A DNA stretch of 64,000 nucleotides from Streptomyces sp. NBC_01217 (GCF_035994185.1 NZ_CP108538.1:7629501-7693500), one strand, 5' to 3'. Counted from the first letter of the stretch, positions 8,264 through 17,712 are shown. Numbers and translations are program-made. Notes: a model not told the origin generated them from the letters alone.

Positions 8264-8626
8264 GCGAGGCTCCCATCACCCGGTCGATCCCCTGGCTGAG
8301 TGTGTTTCCCATTCAGAAACCCTTCCGAGCACAGACCTTGTGGTCCGGCAGTTTCTTATGCATTCAATTCGTACCGGTTGCTGTCGTCGGCCGCAAGACA
8401 TGCCCAGCCGTACGGAGAGGCAATTTAGACGGCCCGAACTGAGATTATCTGCCGGGCTTCTGCCGCTGCCCGGACGTGCACTTCTTGGGTAGTGTTCCAA
8501 CGGTACTTGTCTTGCCCTCCTCCGCATGAGCATGGAATGCGGGAGGCGTCGCCGGCCGTGCCGCACCACGGCGGTGTCCCGAGGAGTTCGAGGCTGATAC
8601 GCGAGCAGAAGCCAATGGAGAAAAGC
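8264..8626. promoter_or_regulatory. Divergent promoter region of cyclase and glutamate mutase genes
   Basis: About 360 bases with lower GC than the flanks, serving both genes. I looked for a cobalamin riboswitch because the downstream enzyme needs B12, and saw no B12-box-like sequence. In-frame upstream codons from 8492 precede the mutase start but lack the look of protein. Confidence 0.4.
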
Positions 8627-10549
8627 ATGGGGTTGCCGACGCCAGGAACGATCGTGCTCGGCGGAATTGGCGCCGATGCTCATTCGGTCGGTCTCACTCT
8701 GCTGAAACACGCCATCACCGAGGCGGGTCACGTGGTCCACTTCATGGGTACGCAGAACAACCTCGACGACTTCTTCAGGCGCGCGGCCGATGCGGACATC
8801 GTGATGATCTCCTGCATGGACGGTCATCTGCGTCACTACCTGAAGCGATTTCCCGACCTGGTGCTCAAGTGCCCGGGCATCGACGCATTCTGGTATGCCG
8901 GTGGGAACCTCGACGTAGGCAGTTCCGAACGGATACGCGCCGAAGCACGCCGCATGGGCTTCCGGCGGGTCTTTCCCACATACGTTGACATCCCGACGGT
9001 CCTGACCGCCCTGGCCGAGGATCTCACGATCCGGCCGCATGCCGTACGCGGCAGGCCGGCCGCCCCCGCCGAGCCCGTGCACCCGGGCACGGCCCCGCCT
9101 GACCAACGGCTCACCGTGGCCGACCTGGAACGGCAGCGGCCAGGCGTCCTGGAATCCTGGCCGACTGGCGCCGGTGCAAGGAACCTGGAGGACAACGCGG
9201 CGTTCCTCCTGCGGCAGCCGTCCTTCGCCCACGCGCACCTGCCGCGGGCCCGGGCGCAACGACCGCCCTTCCTGGTGCAGCCGCGCTCCGGCGTGGCGCT
9301 CGCTGCGAAGCAGCGAGCGGCGTTCGTGGCCCTACGTCGGGCCGGCGCGGACGTGCTGTCCTACCAGATCGATTCCCTGACGAGGAACAACGACTACCGG
9401 CAAGCCAGCGACGCAATCGCGGAGAGCGTTGAGCGCAGAGCCTCCGCGCTCAACGGATTCCCCATGGTGAACCACGGGGTCGACGCTCTCCGGCAGATCA
9501 TTGCGGAGGTGCGGACGCCCCTGCAGACCCGCCACAGCACACGCGACCCACGACTCCTCGCGGAGATCTCGTGCGCCGGCGGGGTCACCGGTTTCGAGGG
9601 CGGCGCGATCACGTACAACATCCCCTACTTCAAGGACTACTCGCTGGCCCAGTCGCTCAGACGGTGGCAATACGTCGATCGACTTGTCGGCTTGTACCGG
9701 GAGAAGTTCGGTGTGGTGATCGACCGTGAGTTCTTCGGCACCCTCACCGCAGTCCTGGTCCCACCGAGCCTGGCCATCGTCGTCAACTTGATCGAGGCGA
9801 TGCTGGCGGCGAGCCAGGGGGTGGGCTCGGTCTCCCTCGGATACGCCGAACAGGGCAACCGGTCCCAGGACATCGCGGCGATCAGGGTCCTCAGCGAACT
9901 CGGCCAGAAGTACCTGGCAAATCTCGGATATCCAGGGATTCAGGTCAACACGGTGTTCCACCAGCACATGGCGGCGTTCCCGGCGGACCGGGCGCGGGCG
10001 ACCCAGTTGATCATGGCTTCGGCCGCCACCGGCCGGCTGTCCGGTGCCTCGCGGCTGATCGTGAAGACGCCGGTCGAGGCGACCACCATTCCGTCGGTGA
10101 CCGACAACCAGGAGGGGCTGCAACTGAGCCGGACGGGCGCGATCGAGGCCGACGGCATCGAGGTGGACGAGCGAACCGTACGCGAGGAGACGACTGTCCT
10201 GCGGGCGGAGGTGGACCAGATACTGGAGAGTGTCCTGCTGGCCGGCGACGGCAGCCTCACGGACGGCGTGGTCAAGGCGTTCGCGCTCGGTTACCTGGAC
10301 GTTCCGTTCTCGCCCAGCGTATACAACCGCGGCGAGGTGCTGACGGCTCGCGACGTCAGCGGTGCGGTGCGGTACCTGAACACGGGCCGGCTCAGGTTCA
10401 GCTCCGACGTCGTCGAGTTCCACCGGAGCCGGATGAGCGAGCGTCGCAGGACCGAGCAGCCCCCCGTGCGAAGCGAATGGCAACTCGTCGAACGCGACGT
10501 GCTGCGCGTACCGTCGGGCCGTTATCGCAGATGGCCGCTTGATGGATGA
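8627..10549 (+). CDS. Single-chain glutamate mutase: fused S (B12) and E (catalytic) subunits
   Basis: Adenosylcobalamin-dependent carbon-skeleton mutase converting L-glutamate to threo-3-methylaspartate. In known systems S (about 140 residues) and E (about 480) are separate proteins; here they are one 640-residue chain. Residues 1-150 are the B12 domain with the base-off motif D17-x-H19-x-x-G22 and MGTQNNLDDFF. From about 180 the E-type barrel begins, with LESWPTGAGARNLED, FLVQPRSGVALAAKQ, LPSTID-like LSYQIDSLTRNNDY and FPMVNHGVDALRQI. Start chosen at ATG 8627 (GGAG six bases upstream); ATG 8615 is the alternative. Such mutases supply 3-methylaspartate units in actinobacterial antibiotics. 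TauD follows after 91 bases. Confidence 0.85.
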   Translation: MGLPTPGTIVLGGIGADAHSVGLTLLKHAITEAGHVVHFMGTQNNLDDFFRRAADADIVMISCMDGHLRHYLKRFPDLVLKCPGIDAFWYAGGNLDVGSSERIRAEARRMGFRRVFPTYVDIPTVLTALAEDLTIRPHAVRGRPAAPAEPVHPGTAPPDQRLTVADLERQRPGVLESWPTGAGARNLEDNAAFLLRQPSFAHAHLPRARAQRPPFLVQPRSGVALAAKQRAAFVALRRAGADVLSYQIDSLTRNNDYRQASDAIAESVERRASALNGFPMVNHGVDALRQIIAEVRTPLQTRHSTRDPRLLAEISCAGGVTGFEGGAITYNIPYFKDYSLAQSLRRWQYVDRLVGLYREKFGVVIDREFFGTLTAVLVPPSLAIVVNLIEAMLAASQGVGSVSLGYAEQGNRSQDIAAIRVLSELGQKYLANLGYPGIQVNTVFHQHMAAFPADRARATQLIMASAATGRLSGASRLIVKTPVEATTIPSVTDNQEGLQLSRTGAIEADGIEVDERTVREETTVLRAEVDQILESVLLAGDGSLTDGVVKAFALGYLDVPFSPSVYNRGEVLTARDVSGAVRYLNTGRLRFSSDVVEFHRSRMSERRRTEQPPVRSEWQLVERDVLRVPSGRYRRWPLDG

Positions 10550-10640
10550 GCCGTGTCCCGGCACTCAACGAACCCTTTCACGTCGCCGGCCGCGTTGATC
10601 GCGGCTGGAACTCTCGGAACCGATCCCCTTACGAAAGTGG

Positions 10641-11537
10641 ATGCCCAACATGGCAGATGAACCGACGATCCCGGAATTCACGATTCCCAGCGCGGCGATC
10701 CCAGCGCTGCTGGCACGGGATATAAACGAGGACACACCTCTGGACAAGTGGCCGACAGAGGCGTTCCGCACGGGCAGCGACGAGGTCAAGGCGCTGCGTG
10801 ACGGCATCCTGGCGGCCGTCCGCGGGGACGCGGGCGGCGTGACTGTACGGGTGGCTGCGGACGGGCTCGGCGACCAGGACCTGTGCACCCTCTACTGGAA
10901 CTTCTTCACCACGCTCTTCCGTCCGGTGCCGCAATACGCCTCCGGCGAGCTCATCTACCCCGTCGAAGTCAAGGCCGGCGCCGCGCAGACCAGCCACTAC
11001 TCGAATTCGAGCAAGGCGGGCGGCTACCATACGGACGGCACCCTGCTGCCGGAGCTGCCCGACGTCGCGTTCCTCTTCGGCCTGTCGGCCGCGACAGGTG
11101 GCGAGACACTGCTGATGGACGTCAACGGCCTTGTCGAGCACCTCGCCCGGGTCGACCCGGCGCATGTCGCCGAACTGAGCCGACCCGTGCCCTTCGACGT
11201 GAAGGACCAGATGGACGGGATCAGGATCAAACGGCAGTCCGTGCTCACCCCGACGGCGGGCGGTTACGTGCTGCGCTACGTCCGCATGTACATCGAGCAG
11301 GGTTTCGCTGCCGAGGGCACGCCGGTGCCGCCCGAGCTCGTCGCCGCTATGGACGCCTTCGATGAGGTTTCCTCCGACGCGGCGGTGCACGCGGGGGACG
11401 TACTGCTCGAACGCGGCGTCGGCCTGCTGTGGGACAACGGGCGGATGCTCCACGGCCGCCGGCCGTTCAAGGAGACGACCACCGCGCGCAGGCTGCGCCG
11501 AATCTATGGCATGCAGGACGACAGGCAGGCCGGCTGA
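10641..11537 (+). CDS. TauD/TfdA-family Fe(II)/2-oxoglutarate dioxygenase
   Basis: A 298-residue non-heme iron oxygenase. The metal triad is visible as H130-x-D132 in GGYHTDGTLLPELPD and distal H271 in NGRMLHGRRPF, with the 2-oxoglutarate-binding Arg in ARRLRRIYG. It has the length and organisation of the TauD/CAS-like group that hydroxylates free or carrier-bound amino acids in specialised pathways. It lies 91 bases after the glutamate mutase fusion on the same strand, so hydroxylation of a methylaspartate-derived product is plausible but unproven. A hairpin with a T-run follows, within the end of the convergent integrase gene. Confidence 0.8.
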   Translation: MPNMADEPTIPEFTIPSAAIPALLARDINEDTPLDKWPTEAFRTGSDEVKALRDGILAAVRGDAGGVTVRVAADGLGDQDLCTLYWNFFTTLFRPVPQYASGELIYPVEVKAGAAQTSHYSNSSKAGGYHTDGTLLPELPDVAFLFGLSAATGGETLLMDVNGLVEHLARVDPAHVAELSRPVPFDVKDQMDGIRIKRQSVLTPTAGGYVLRYVRMYIEQGFAAEGTPVPPELVAAMDAFDEVSSDAAVHAGDVLLERGVGLLWDNGRMLHGRRPFKETTTARRLRRIYGMQDDRQAG

Positions 11538-11573
11538 GCCGCTGGTCACCCGACCGCGCAGTTTTGCCCTTCC

Positions 11574-12989
11574 TCATGTCCCGGCCCCGGCGGTGGCAGT
11601 AACCGCCCGCTCGGGGCCGGTCTTTTCGTGACACCAGGTATTGGTGGAGTTGGCCCTCGACTGTCCCGTAGAGGTGACCGCCGGGAGCGGCAGAGTGGGC
11701 CACCCCTGGATCAGGCCAGCCACGCCCTTCACCGGGTCGAGCGGGGGGATGCCGGCCGAGCTGACCATCTCCGACTCGATGGCTTCGAGCTTCTTCTGGA
11801 GCGCAGCCGACCCAGCGGTCATCTGAGACAAGCTGATCGAGCCCTCTGCGTAGGCCAGGGCCAGCCCGTCGAGGCGCTGCCGCAGTTCCTGGGTCTGGCT
11901 TTGAAGCTGAGCCCCCGAGGCGCCGTCCTGGGCGTTCTGGGCCTCCAGGATCTGGCCCAGGAAGTCGGGGAACATCAGCCGGGCCAGAGTCGCCTTGCTC
12001 GCACGGTCGTCAGCGATGCTCCGAGGAGTACGCGTGTGCGTAGCCGTGCAGCCGTACACCGGCACGCCACGGTAGCCGCGACCTCCTACCGTGTCGGTGC
12101 AGCCGTCGTATCCGCACAGCCCGATGCCCGAGAGTAGATTGTCCGGCGTCCGACCAGTCCGCTTGCCGCCCGAGAACCGCTCCGGGTTGTTCAGGATGGC
12201 CACGACCCCGTAGTGGATCTCTGGGTCAAGGATTGGGGGCCACTGCCCCTCGCCCATCACCTCGCCGTGGTACGTGGACTGCCCGATGTAGCGCGGGGAC
12301 GTGAGCACTTTCTTCACTCCGCGCAGGGTCCATGCCTGCGCGCCTGCGGCCTTGCTGCGAGGGGACAAGAGCTTGGCTTCCGTCCACTTGCGCGCGACGG
12401 CCGACAGGGACTCCCCGGCGAGGATCATCTGCGCACCCTCGACGATGGCCGCAGCCTCCTGCGCCATGATCGTCATGTGGTCGTCCGCGTACCCGAAGGG
12501 TCGGATGCCCGCCGTGTACGGGCGGCCCTGCTGTGCGGCCTGCTGGTTGGCCAGTTTCTGGCGGATCGCCTTCTGTTCGCCCTCGTACGTGGCCCAGGCT
12601 GTCACCGTGCGGGCGACAGCTCGACCGGCCGGCGTGGACAGATCCAGGTGGCCGGCCTCGACCGCGTAGACGTTCACGCCGAGCTCAATCACTCGCTCCA
12701 GATCCCGCGTTACGCGGATGAGGCGGTCGGTGTGCCAGCACACGATCGCCTGCGGCTTGCTCTGGAGCATGGCCTCGAAGTCGGGCCGGATGACGTTCTT
12801 CTTCGTGGCGCTCAGATCGTTGTCGACCCAGACGTGCCGGACCTTCAGCCCGAGCTGAGCGCAGAGTGCCCGGCAGCGCTCCTCCTGCCGCTGGACGCCC
12901 TGTTCTTCGCCCGTGACATCCTGGCTGATGCGGACGTAGATGTCGCACTCGACATCCTGCCCTGACCCGCGGCGTTGCATGAATGGCAT
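11574..12989 (-). CDS. Large serine integrase, phage R4 Sre-like
   Basis: Site-specific recombinase of 471 residues; phage R4 Sre is, as I recall, 469. The resolvase catalytic domain comes first: DIYVRISQD with nucleophile Ser22, then [19 protein letters not shown] and a [10 protein letters not shown] motif. A recombinase domain follows ([13 protein letters not shown]), then the zinc-ribbon region (IGLCGYDGC...YGC) and a coiled-coil segment [19 protein letters not shown] 12989 or 12980 both fit. It is transcribed leftward into the element, starting 16 bases from the junction with the split acyl-CoA synthetase. It should integrate and, with a directionality factor, excise the element. The last 30 or so residues diverge from my memory of Sre. 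Confidence 0.9.
   Translation of the reverse strand: MPFMQRRGSGQDVECDIYVRISQDVTGEEQGVQRQEERCRALCAQLGLKVRHVWVDNDLSATKKNVIRPDFEAMLQSKPQAIVCWHTDRLIRVTRDLERVIELGVNVYAVEAGHLDLSTPAGRAVARTVTAWATYEGEQKAIRQKLANQQAAQQGRPYTAGIRPFGYADDHMTIMAQEAAAIVEGAQMILAGESLSAVARKWTEAKLLSPRSKAAGAQAWTLRGVKKVLTSPRYIGQSTYHGEVMGEGQWPPILDPEIHYGVVAILNNPERFSGGKRTGRTPDNLLSGIGLCGYDGCTDTVGGRGYRGVPVYGCTATHTRTPRSIADDRASKATLARLMFPDFLGQILEAQNAQDGASGAQLQSQTQELRQRLDGLALAYAEGSISLSQMTAGSAALQKKLEAIESEMVSSAGIPPLDPVKGVAGLIQGWPTLPLPAVTSTGQSRANSTNTWCHEKTGPERAVTATAGAGT
11581..11626 (+). terminator. Rho-independent-type terminator after TauD
   Basis: Arms CCGGCCCCG and CGGGGCCGG with an inner GCGGT/ACCGC pairing, followed by TCTTTT. It lies 44 bases past the TauD stop and overlaps the last codons of the convergent integrase. 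Confidence 0.65.
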
Positions 12990-13020
12990 GGTACCCCCAA
13001 GGTGTACCGATCGTTCGGCA
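12990..13020. other. Attachment-site junction (attL or attR) of the integrative element
   Basis: To the right of about 13005 the sequence is acyl-CoA synthetase coding DNA (FGMVMGNLG); to the left it is element DNA leading into the integrase. On the minus strand, GCCCATGACCATGCCGAA (host-gene side) is followed by a GGTACACC...GGGGGTACC inverted repeat that looks like a phage attP arm. The R4 attB site is known to lie in an acyl-CoA synthetase gene, with a core I recall as GAAGCAGTGGTA; here the bases at that place read GAACGATCGGTA. The exact crossover dinucleotide cannot be fixed from one junction. Confidence 0.75.
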
Positions 13021-13916
13021 TGGTCATGGGCAACCTCGGCATCACCTCGCACGGCGCCTGCATCGTGATCCCGGCCCCCGCCTTCGAGGCCGCCGCGGTG
13101 CTCGCCGCCGTCCAGCAGGAGCGCTGCACCTCGCTCTACGGTGTCCCCACCATGTTCATCGCGGAGCTGAACCTCCCCGACTTCGCCTCGTACGACCTCT
13201 CCTCTCTGCGCACCGGCATCATGGCCGGATCGCCCTGCCCGGTCGAGGTGATGAAGCGGGTCGTCGCCGAGATGCACATGGACGAGGTGTCCATCTGCTA
13301 CGGCATGACGGAGACCTCGCCGGTCTCCACCCAGACCCGCCGCGACGACGACCTGGAGCGCCGCACCGGCACCGTCGGCCGCGTCATGCCGCACATCGAG
13401 GTCAAGGTCGTCGACCCGGTGACCGGTGTGACCCTGGAGCGCGGCGCGGCGGGCGAACTCTGCACCCGCGGCTACAGCGTGATGCTCGGCTACTGGGAGC
13501 AGCCCGAGCGCACCGCGGAGGTCATCGACGCGGGGCGCTGGATGCACACCGGCGACCTCGCGGTGATGCGGGAGGACGGCTACGTACAGATCGTCGGCCG
13601 GATCAAGGACATGATCATCCGCGGTGGTGAGAACGTGTATCCGCGGGAGATCGAGGAGTTCCTCTACGGCCACCCGAAGATCGCGGACGTGCAGGTGGTG
13701 GGCGTACCGGACGAGACCTACGGCGAGGAGATCCTGGCCTGTGTCATCCCCAGGGACCCGGCGGACCCGCCGACCCTGGAGGAGGTGGCGGACTACTGCC
13801 GCGAACAGCTGGCGCACTACAAGATCCCGCGACGGCTGCAGATCCTGGAGACCTTCCCGATGACGGTCAGCGGGAAGGTCCGGAAGATCGAACTGCGGGA
13901 GGGCTACGGACAGTAG
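13005..13916 (+). pseudogene. Acyl-CoA synthetase, 5' half lost to element integration
   Basis: C-terminal ~305 residues of an AMP-forming fatty-acid/medium-chain acyl-CoA ligase. Motifs present are YGMTETSP (A5), [44 protein letters not shown] (A7), [22 protein letters not shown] (A8) and the terminal lysine motif [13 protein letters not shown] (A10). The P-loop motif (A3) and the whole N-terminal subdomain are missing, because homology begins exactly at the att junction. An ATG at 12975 in element DNA opens the same frame, so a truncated protein could be made, but it cannot be a complete ligase. The 5' half should lie at the other end of the element. Confidence 0.85.
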
Positions 13917-13938
13917 GACCGGATCGCCCCGGGCGCCG

Positions 13939-14160
13939 TCAGGCGGCCTCGATGATGTCGCCGGCGACGCCCCGGGTCGCGGCCGCCCACTTGATCAGCA
14001 GCACCTCGTAGGCGGCGGACTCCACGGAGGACCAGTCCTGACCGGCGCGCGCGTCGACCAGGGCCCGTATCGCCTCGTTCGCCTCGGCGGCGGACGGGGG
14101 CGTCGGCCCGGGCGTGTGCGACGGGCCGACAGGCGGTGTGTGTCGTGGAGTTAAGACCAT
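13939..14160 (-). CDS. Small conserved hypothetical protein
   Basis: A 73-residue protein with a proline-rich N-terminus and an alanine-rich helical C-terminus (EANEAIRALVDARAGQDW...AATRGVAGDIIEAA). I do not recognise a domain. It sits convergent to the interrupted acyl-CoA synthetase, where Streptomyces chromosomes often carry a similar short gene. Start at ATG 14160. Confidence 0.55.
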   Translation of the reverse strand: MVLTPRHTPPVGPSHTPGPTPPSAAEANEAIRALVDARAGQDWSSVESAAYEVLLIKWAAATRGVAGDIIEAA

Positions 14161-14235
14161 GTACCCACCTTAAGGCCCACCACTGACAACGGACCGAACA
14201 TATGTGGCCCCCGGCCCGAACGTGACCGATTGCAC

Positions 14236-14790
14236 TCACCGTCGCCGTTCGGTTCCGCTGAGGTGCGGGCCGGTCCCGGCGTCCGGGATCTCGCGCCGCA
14301 TGCAGACCCTCGGCCAGCGGTCCAGGCCGTGTTCCGCCTCCTCCGCCCTGATTTTCCGCAGCCCGTCGCCGAGTTCGTCGTCGCCCAGCGTGCGAAAGCC
14401 GAGGCGGGCGTAGTACGGGGCGTTCCACGGCACATGGGAGAAGGTCGTCAGCGTCAGCGCGCCCAGATGCCGTTCGCGCGCCCACCCGGCGAGGTGGTCG
14501 ATGAGCGTGCTGCCCAGGCCGCGCCGTGCGGCGGACGGATGGACGGAGACCTGTTCGATGTGGGCCGCGCCGTCGACCGGATCGGCGATCAAGTAGCCGA
14601 GGGGGCGGTCGTCGGGGCCCGCGACCACCCAGGCGCGGCCGGACCGGCGGTAGTCGTCCAGCAGGTCGAGCGGCGGAGGATCGTCGTCCGCGATGGCGGA
14701 CATACCCAGCGCGCGGAACGGTTCACCGGCGGCGCACTCGATGTCCTGAAGCAGCGGAAGATCGGAGCGGCGGGCGGTACGGATACGCAT
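14236..14790 (-). CDS. GNAT-family N-acetyltransferase
   Basis: A 184-residue acetyl-CoA-dependent acetyltransferase. It opens MRIRTARRSDLPLLQDIE, carries the acetyl-CoA pyrophosphate-binding loop VHPSAARRGLGSTLI (R/Q-x-x-G-x-G/A form) near residues 88-102, and the motif B region NAPYYARLGFR. Start at ATG 14790, because sequence upstream in the same frame belongs to non-coding DNA and the next gene in another register. Substrate unknown. Confidence 0.85.
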   Translation of the reverse strand: MRIRTARRSDLPLLQDIECAAGEPFRALGMSAIADDDPPPLDLLDDYRRSGRAWVVAGPDDRPLGYLIADPVDGAAHIEQVSVHPSAARRGLGSTLIDHLAGWARERHLGALTLTTFSHVPWNAPYYARLGFRTLGDDELGDGLRKIRAEEAEHGLDRWPRVCMRREIPDAGTGPHLSGTERRR

Positions 14791-14819
14791 GCGGCCAGTA
14801 TGGCGCCCCGGGGCGGGGC

Positions 14820-15551
14820 TCAGGCACCGGTGCTGATCAGCTCGTCCGCCGGGCTGTTGAGCGGCCGCGGCGTTCCCGTGGGGTCCATGACGAAGAGCGG
14901 GATGCCGAGGCCGTCCGCGCGTGCCTCGGCGTCCTGCGTGTACCCCGCGAGCGAGAAGTACACACTCATGACCGACGCGCTCAGCGCGTTCAGCCAGAGG
15001 CACTCGACATCGCGCAGCGCGGTCGGGCGGGCGGCCGTGTCGACCTGGGCGATCAGCCCGGTGGCCCGCAGATCGATCCGGGCGGGGGTGGGCTGCGCCG
15101 GCTGCACGACATCTCGGTAGCCCAGCCACCTCAGATACAGCGCGGCTCCGTCGACCGCGTCGCGCGCGGTACGGATCGGCAGGGGCCGGAACACCGGCCG
15201 GGGCGACGGAGCCGTACGCGGCAGCGGGATGTGGGACGGCCGCTCGGGCCGGGCGTCGTCGGCTGGTCCCGGGGCGTCGTCGGTCTCCGTCACCGGCAGG
15301 ACCGGTATCCGCAGCACCGTTCCGCACGGGCAGCACAGCTCCGGCTGCGGCCACTGGTCGCGGCGCCCGCAGACGCGACAGCGCACCGTCACCCAGTCGT
15401 CGTTCCAGGTGCGGTGCGTGATCGGTACGACCGGGGCGCCGCGCAGCACGTGCGGGGCGGTCGGCGCACCGCACGGGCAGGGATAGACCGGCGTGCTGTA
15501 CGTGTGGTCGCGGCGGCAGGCCGGGCAGCGTACCGGCACCGACTCCACCAT
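14820..15551 (-). CDS. Zinc-ribbon-containing hypothetical protein
   Basis: A 243-residue protein with four CxxC or CxC knuckles in its first third: RCPACRRDHTY, YPCPCGAPTA, VRCRVCGRRDQ and LCCPCGTVL. These suggest two zinc ribbons. The C-terminal half (DAVDGAALYLRWLGYRDVVQP...GLIAQVDTAARP...GIPLFVMDPTGTPRPLN) resembles nuclease-like or restriction-endonuclease-fold helper domains, but I cannot assign a function. ATG 15551 is chosen over longer alternatives because GGAGGGAG precedes it at ideal spacing. It lies between the acetyltransferase and the divergent gcl promoter. Confidence 0.65.
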   Translation of the reverse strand: MVESVPVRCPACRRDHTYSTPVYPCPCGAPTAPHVLRGAPVVPITHRTWNDDWVTVRCRVCGRRDQWPQPELCCPCGTVLRIPVLPVTETDDAPGPADDARPERPSHIPLPRTAPSPRPVFRPLPIRTARDAVDGAALYLRWLGYRDVVQPAQPTPARIDLRATGLIAQVDTAARPTALRDVECLWLNALSASVMSVYFSLAGYTQDAEARADGLGIPLFVMDPTGTPRPLNSPADELISTGA

Positions 15552-15773
15552 GAACTCCCTCCGGTTCCGGGCGCGCGCCCCGGGGACGGGGCCGCCTCGG
15601 CGCACCGGAACGCGCCGGCGCCGACCGATACGGGCCGACTCCGCTCCGTACCCCCATGGTCCACCAAGAGCGAGATCCCGGGGAGCGACTTCGGCCACTT
15701 CGTGGACCGGTGAGCGCAGCGGCCGCCCCTTGTGCGCTCTCTTGACGGTCGACCGGCCGCACTTTAGATTGAC

Positions 15774-15809
15774 TTCCGTATAACAGAATCGAGTTTCCGT
15801 AATGCGGAA
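15774..15809 (+). promoter_or_regulatory. Tandem type-A operators upstream of gcl
   Basis: Two 15-base palindromes of form TTCCG-N5-CGGAA. The first, TTCCGTATAACAGAA (15774-15788), is imperfect; the second, TTCCGTAATGCGGAA (15795-15809), is perfect. Centres are 21 bases apart, two helical turns. They lie 61-96 bases before the gcl start. An IclR-family (AllR-like) repressor encoded at 38084-38884 is the obvious candidate ligand. Confidence 0.75.
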
Positions 15810-15869
15810 TTGGTGCTCTCAGGTGGCGCGACAGAGCCCGACTCCACCAGGTCCGAGCAGGAGCACTCA

Positions 15870-17654
15870 ATGCCTCGAATGACCGCTGCCCGAGCGGCAG
15901 TTGAGATCCTCAAGCGCGAAGGCGTCAGCAACGCGTTCGGTGTGCCGGGCGCGGCGATCAACCCCTTCTACGCGGCCCTCAAGGCCTCCGGCGGGGTTCA
16001 TCACACGCTCGCCCGCCACGTCGAGGGCGCCTCCCACATGGCGGAGGGCTACACCCGGGCGCGCCCGGGCAACATCGGTGTCTGCATCGGTACGTCGGGG
16101 CCGGCCGGCACCGACATGATCACCGGCCTCTACTCCGCCATCGCCGACTCCGTCCCGATCCTCTGCATCACCGGACAGGCCCCGACCGCCGTGCTCCACA
16201 AGGAGGACTTCCAGGCGGTCGACATCGCCTCGATCGCGAGGCCCGTCACCAAGGCCGCCACGACCGTCCTCGAAGCCGCTCAGGTCCCGGGCGTCTTCCA
16301 GCAGGCCTTCCACCTGATGCGCACCGGCCGTCCGGGACCGGTCCTCATCGACCTGCCCATCGACGTCCAGCTCACCGAGATCGAGTTCGACCCCGAGCTG
16401 TACGAGCCGTTGCCGGTGCACAAGCCCGCCGCGAGCCGCAAGCAGATCGAGCGGGCCCTGGAGATGCTGAACGCCTCCGAGCGCCCGCTGCTCGTCGCGG
16501 GCGGCGGCATCATCAACGCCGACGCCTGCGAACTCCTGGTGGAATTCGCCGAGCTGACGGGCGTTCCGGTCGTCCCGACCCTGATGGGCTGGGGCATCAT
16601 CGCCGACGACCACGCGCTGAACGCGGGCATGGTCGGCCTGCAGACCTCGCACCGCTACGGCAACGCGAACTTCCTGGAGTCCGACTTCGTCCTCGGCATC
16701 GGCAACCGCTGGGCCAACCGCCACACCGGCAAGCTGGACGTCTACACCCGGGGCCGCACCTTTGTCCACGTGGACATCGAGCCCACCCAGCTCGGCAGGA
16801 TCTTCGCCCCCGACCTCGGCATCGCCTCCGACGCCAGGGCCGCGCTGGAGCTGTTCGTCGAGGTGGCCCGTGAGCTGAAGGCGGCGGGAAAGCTCAAGGA
16901 CCGCTCGCAGTGGGCCGCGTCCACCCAGGAGCGCCGGGCCACGCTGCAGCGCCGTACGCACTTCGACAACGTGCCGCTGAAGCCGCAGCGGGTGTACGAG
17001 GAGATGAACCGGGCCTTCGGACCCGAGACCCGGTACGTCACCACGATCGGCCTCTCCCAGATCGCCGGTGCGCAGATGCTGCACGTCTACCGGCCGCGTC
17101 ACTGGATCAACTGCGGTCAGGCGGGCCCGCTGGGCTGGACCATCCCGGCCGCGCTGGGCGTCGCCACGGCCGATCCGGACGGCTCCGTCGTCGCGCTCTC
17201 CGGCGACTACGACTTCCAGTTCATGCTGGAGGAGCTGGCCGTCGGCGCGCAGCACCGCATCCCGTACGTCCACGTCCTGGTGAACAACTCCTACCTGGGG
17301 CTGATCCGCCAGGCCCAGCGCAACTTCGACATGGACTTCCAGGTCAACCTGGAGTTCGAGAACCTCAACTCGCCGGAGATCGGCGCCTACGGCGTCGACC
17401 ACGTCAAGGTCGTCGAGGGCCTGGGCTGCAAGGCGATCCGCGTCACCGAGCCGGACCGGCTGCTGCCGGCCTTCGAGGAGGCCAAGAAGCTGGCCGCGGA
17501 GTTCAGGGTCCCGGTGGTGGTCGAGGCGATTCTGGAGCGCGTGACGAACATCGCGATGAGCGGTACGGACATCGCGTCCGTCAACGAGTTCGAGGACATC
17601 GCGACGGACCCGTCCCACGCCCCGACCGCGATCCGCCCGCTCATCACGCCCTGA
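15870..17654 (+). CDS. gcl: Glyoxylate carboligase (tartronate-semialdehyde synthase)
   Basis: ThDP-dependent enzyme condensing two glyoxylates to tartronate semialdehyde plus CO2. The 594 residues match the family length. The N-terminal Pyr domain has [17 protein letters not shown]: residue 51 is Val where almost all ThDP enzymes carry the activating Glu, the hallmark of true glyoxylate carboligase. The central FAD-type domain follows, then the PP domain with GDYDFQF and [10 protein letters not shown] (G-D-x-n-N ThDP motif). ATG 15870 starts [14 protein letters not shown], as in the family. Its tandem operators and strong 3' hairpin suggest a monocistronic, glyoxylate-pathway-regulated unit. 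Confidence 0.95.
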   Translation: MPRMTAARAAVEILKREGVSNAFGVPGAAINPFYAALKASGGVHHTLARHVEGASHMAEGYTRARPGNIGVCIGTSGPAGTDMITGLYSAIADSVPILCITGQAPTAVLHKEDFQAVDIASIARPVTKAATTVLEAAQVPGVFQQAFHLMRTGRPGPVLIDLPIDVQLTEIEFDPELYEPLPVHKPAASRKQIERALEMLNASERPLLVAGGGIINADACELLVEFAELTGVPVVPTLMGWGIIADDHALNAGMVGLQTSHRYGNANFLESDFVLGIGNRWANRHTGKLDVYTRGRTFVHVDIEPTQLGRIFAPDLGIASDARAALELFVEVARELKAAGKLKDRSQWAASTQERRATLQRRTHFDNVPLKPQRVYEEMNRAFGPETRYVTTIGLSQIAGAQMLHVYRPRHWINCGQAGPLGWTIPAALGVATADPDGSVVALSGDYDFQFMLEELAVGAQHRIPYVHVLVNNSYLGLIRQAQRNFDMDFQVNLEFENLNSPEIGAYGVDHVKVVEGLGCKAIRVTEPDRLLPAFEEAKKLAAEFRVPVVVEAILERVTNIAMSGTDIASVNEFEDIATDPSHAPTAIRPLITP

Positions 17655-17671
17655 CGCCCATCCGGTCCACC

Positions 17672-17712
17672 TGTGGCCCCCGCCCCCGAAGGATCCGGGG
17701 GCGGGGGCCACA
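17672..17712 (+). terminator. Terminator after gcl
   Basis: Near-perfect 16-17 bp stem (TGTGGCCCCCGCCCCCG with its complement) around a short loop, 18 bases after the gcl stop. Confidence 0.85.

Noticed and set aside
8264..8626. Cobalamin riboswitch before the B12-dependent mutase
   Set aside because: I saw no B12-box or clear pseudoknot-forming leader in this stretch.
12900..13100. tRNA gene as the integration target
   Set aside because: No cloverleaf is visible. The chromosomal side of the junction is acyl-CoA synthetase coding sequence, which is a known target for R4-type integrases.
14236..15870. A single 544-codon gene covering the acetyltransferase region
   Set aside because: Only the last 184 residues look like protein (GNAT). 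The upstream part is out of register with the zinc-ribbon gene, which has its own strong ribosome site at 15551.
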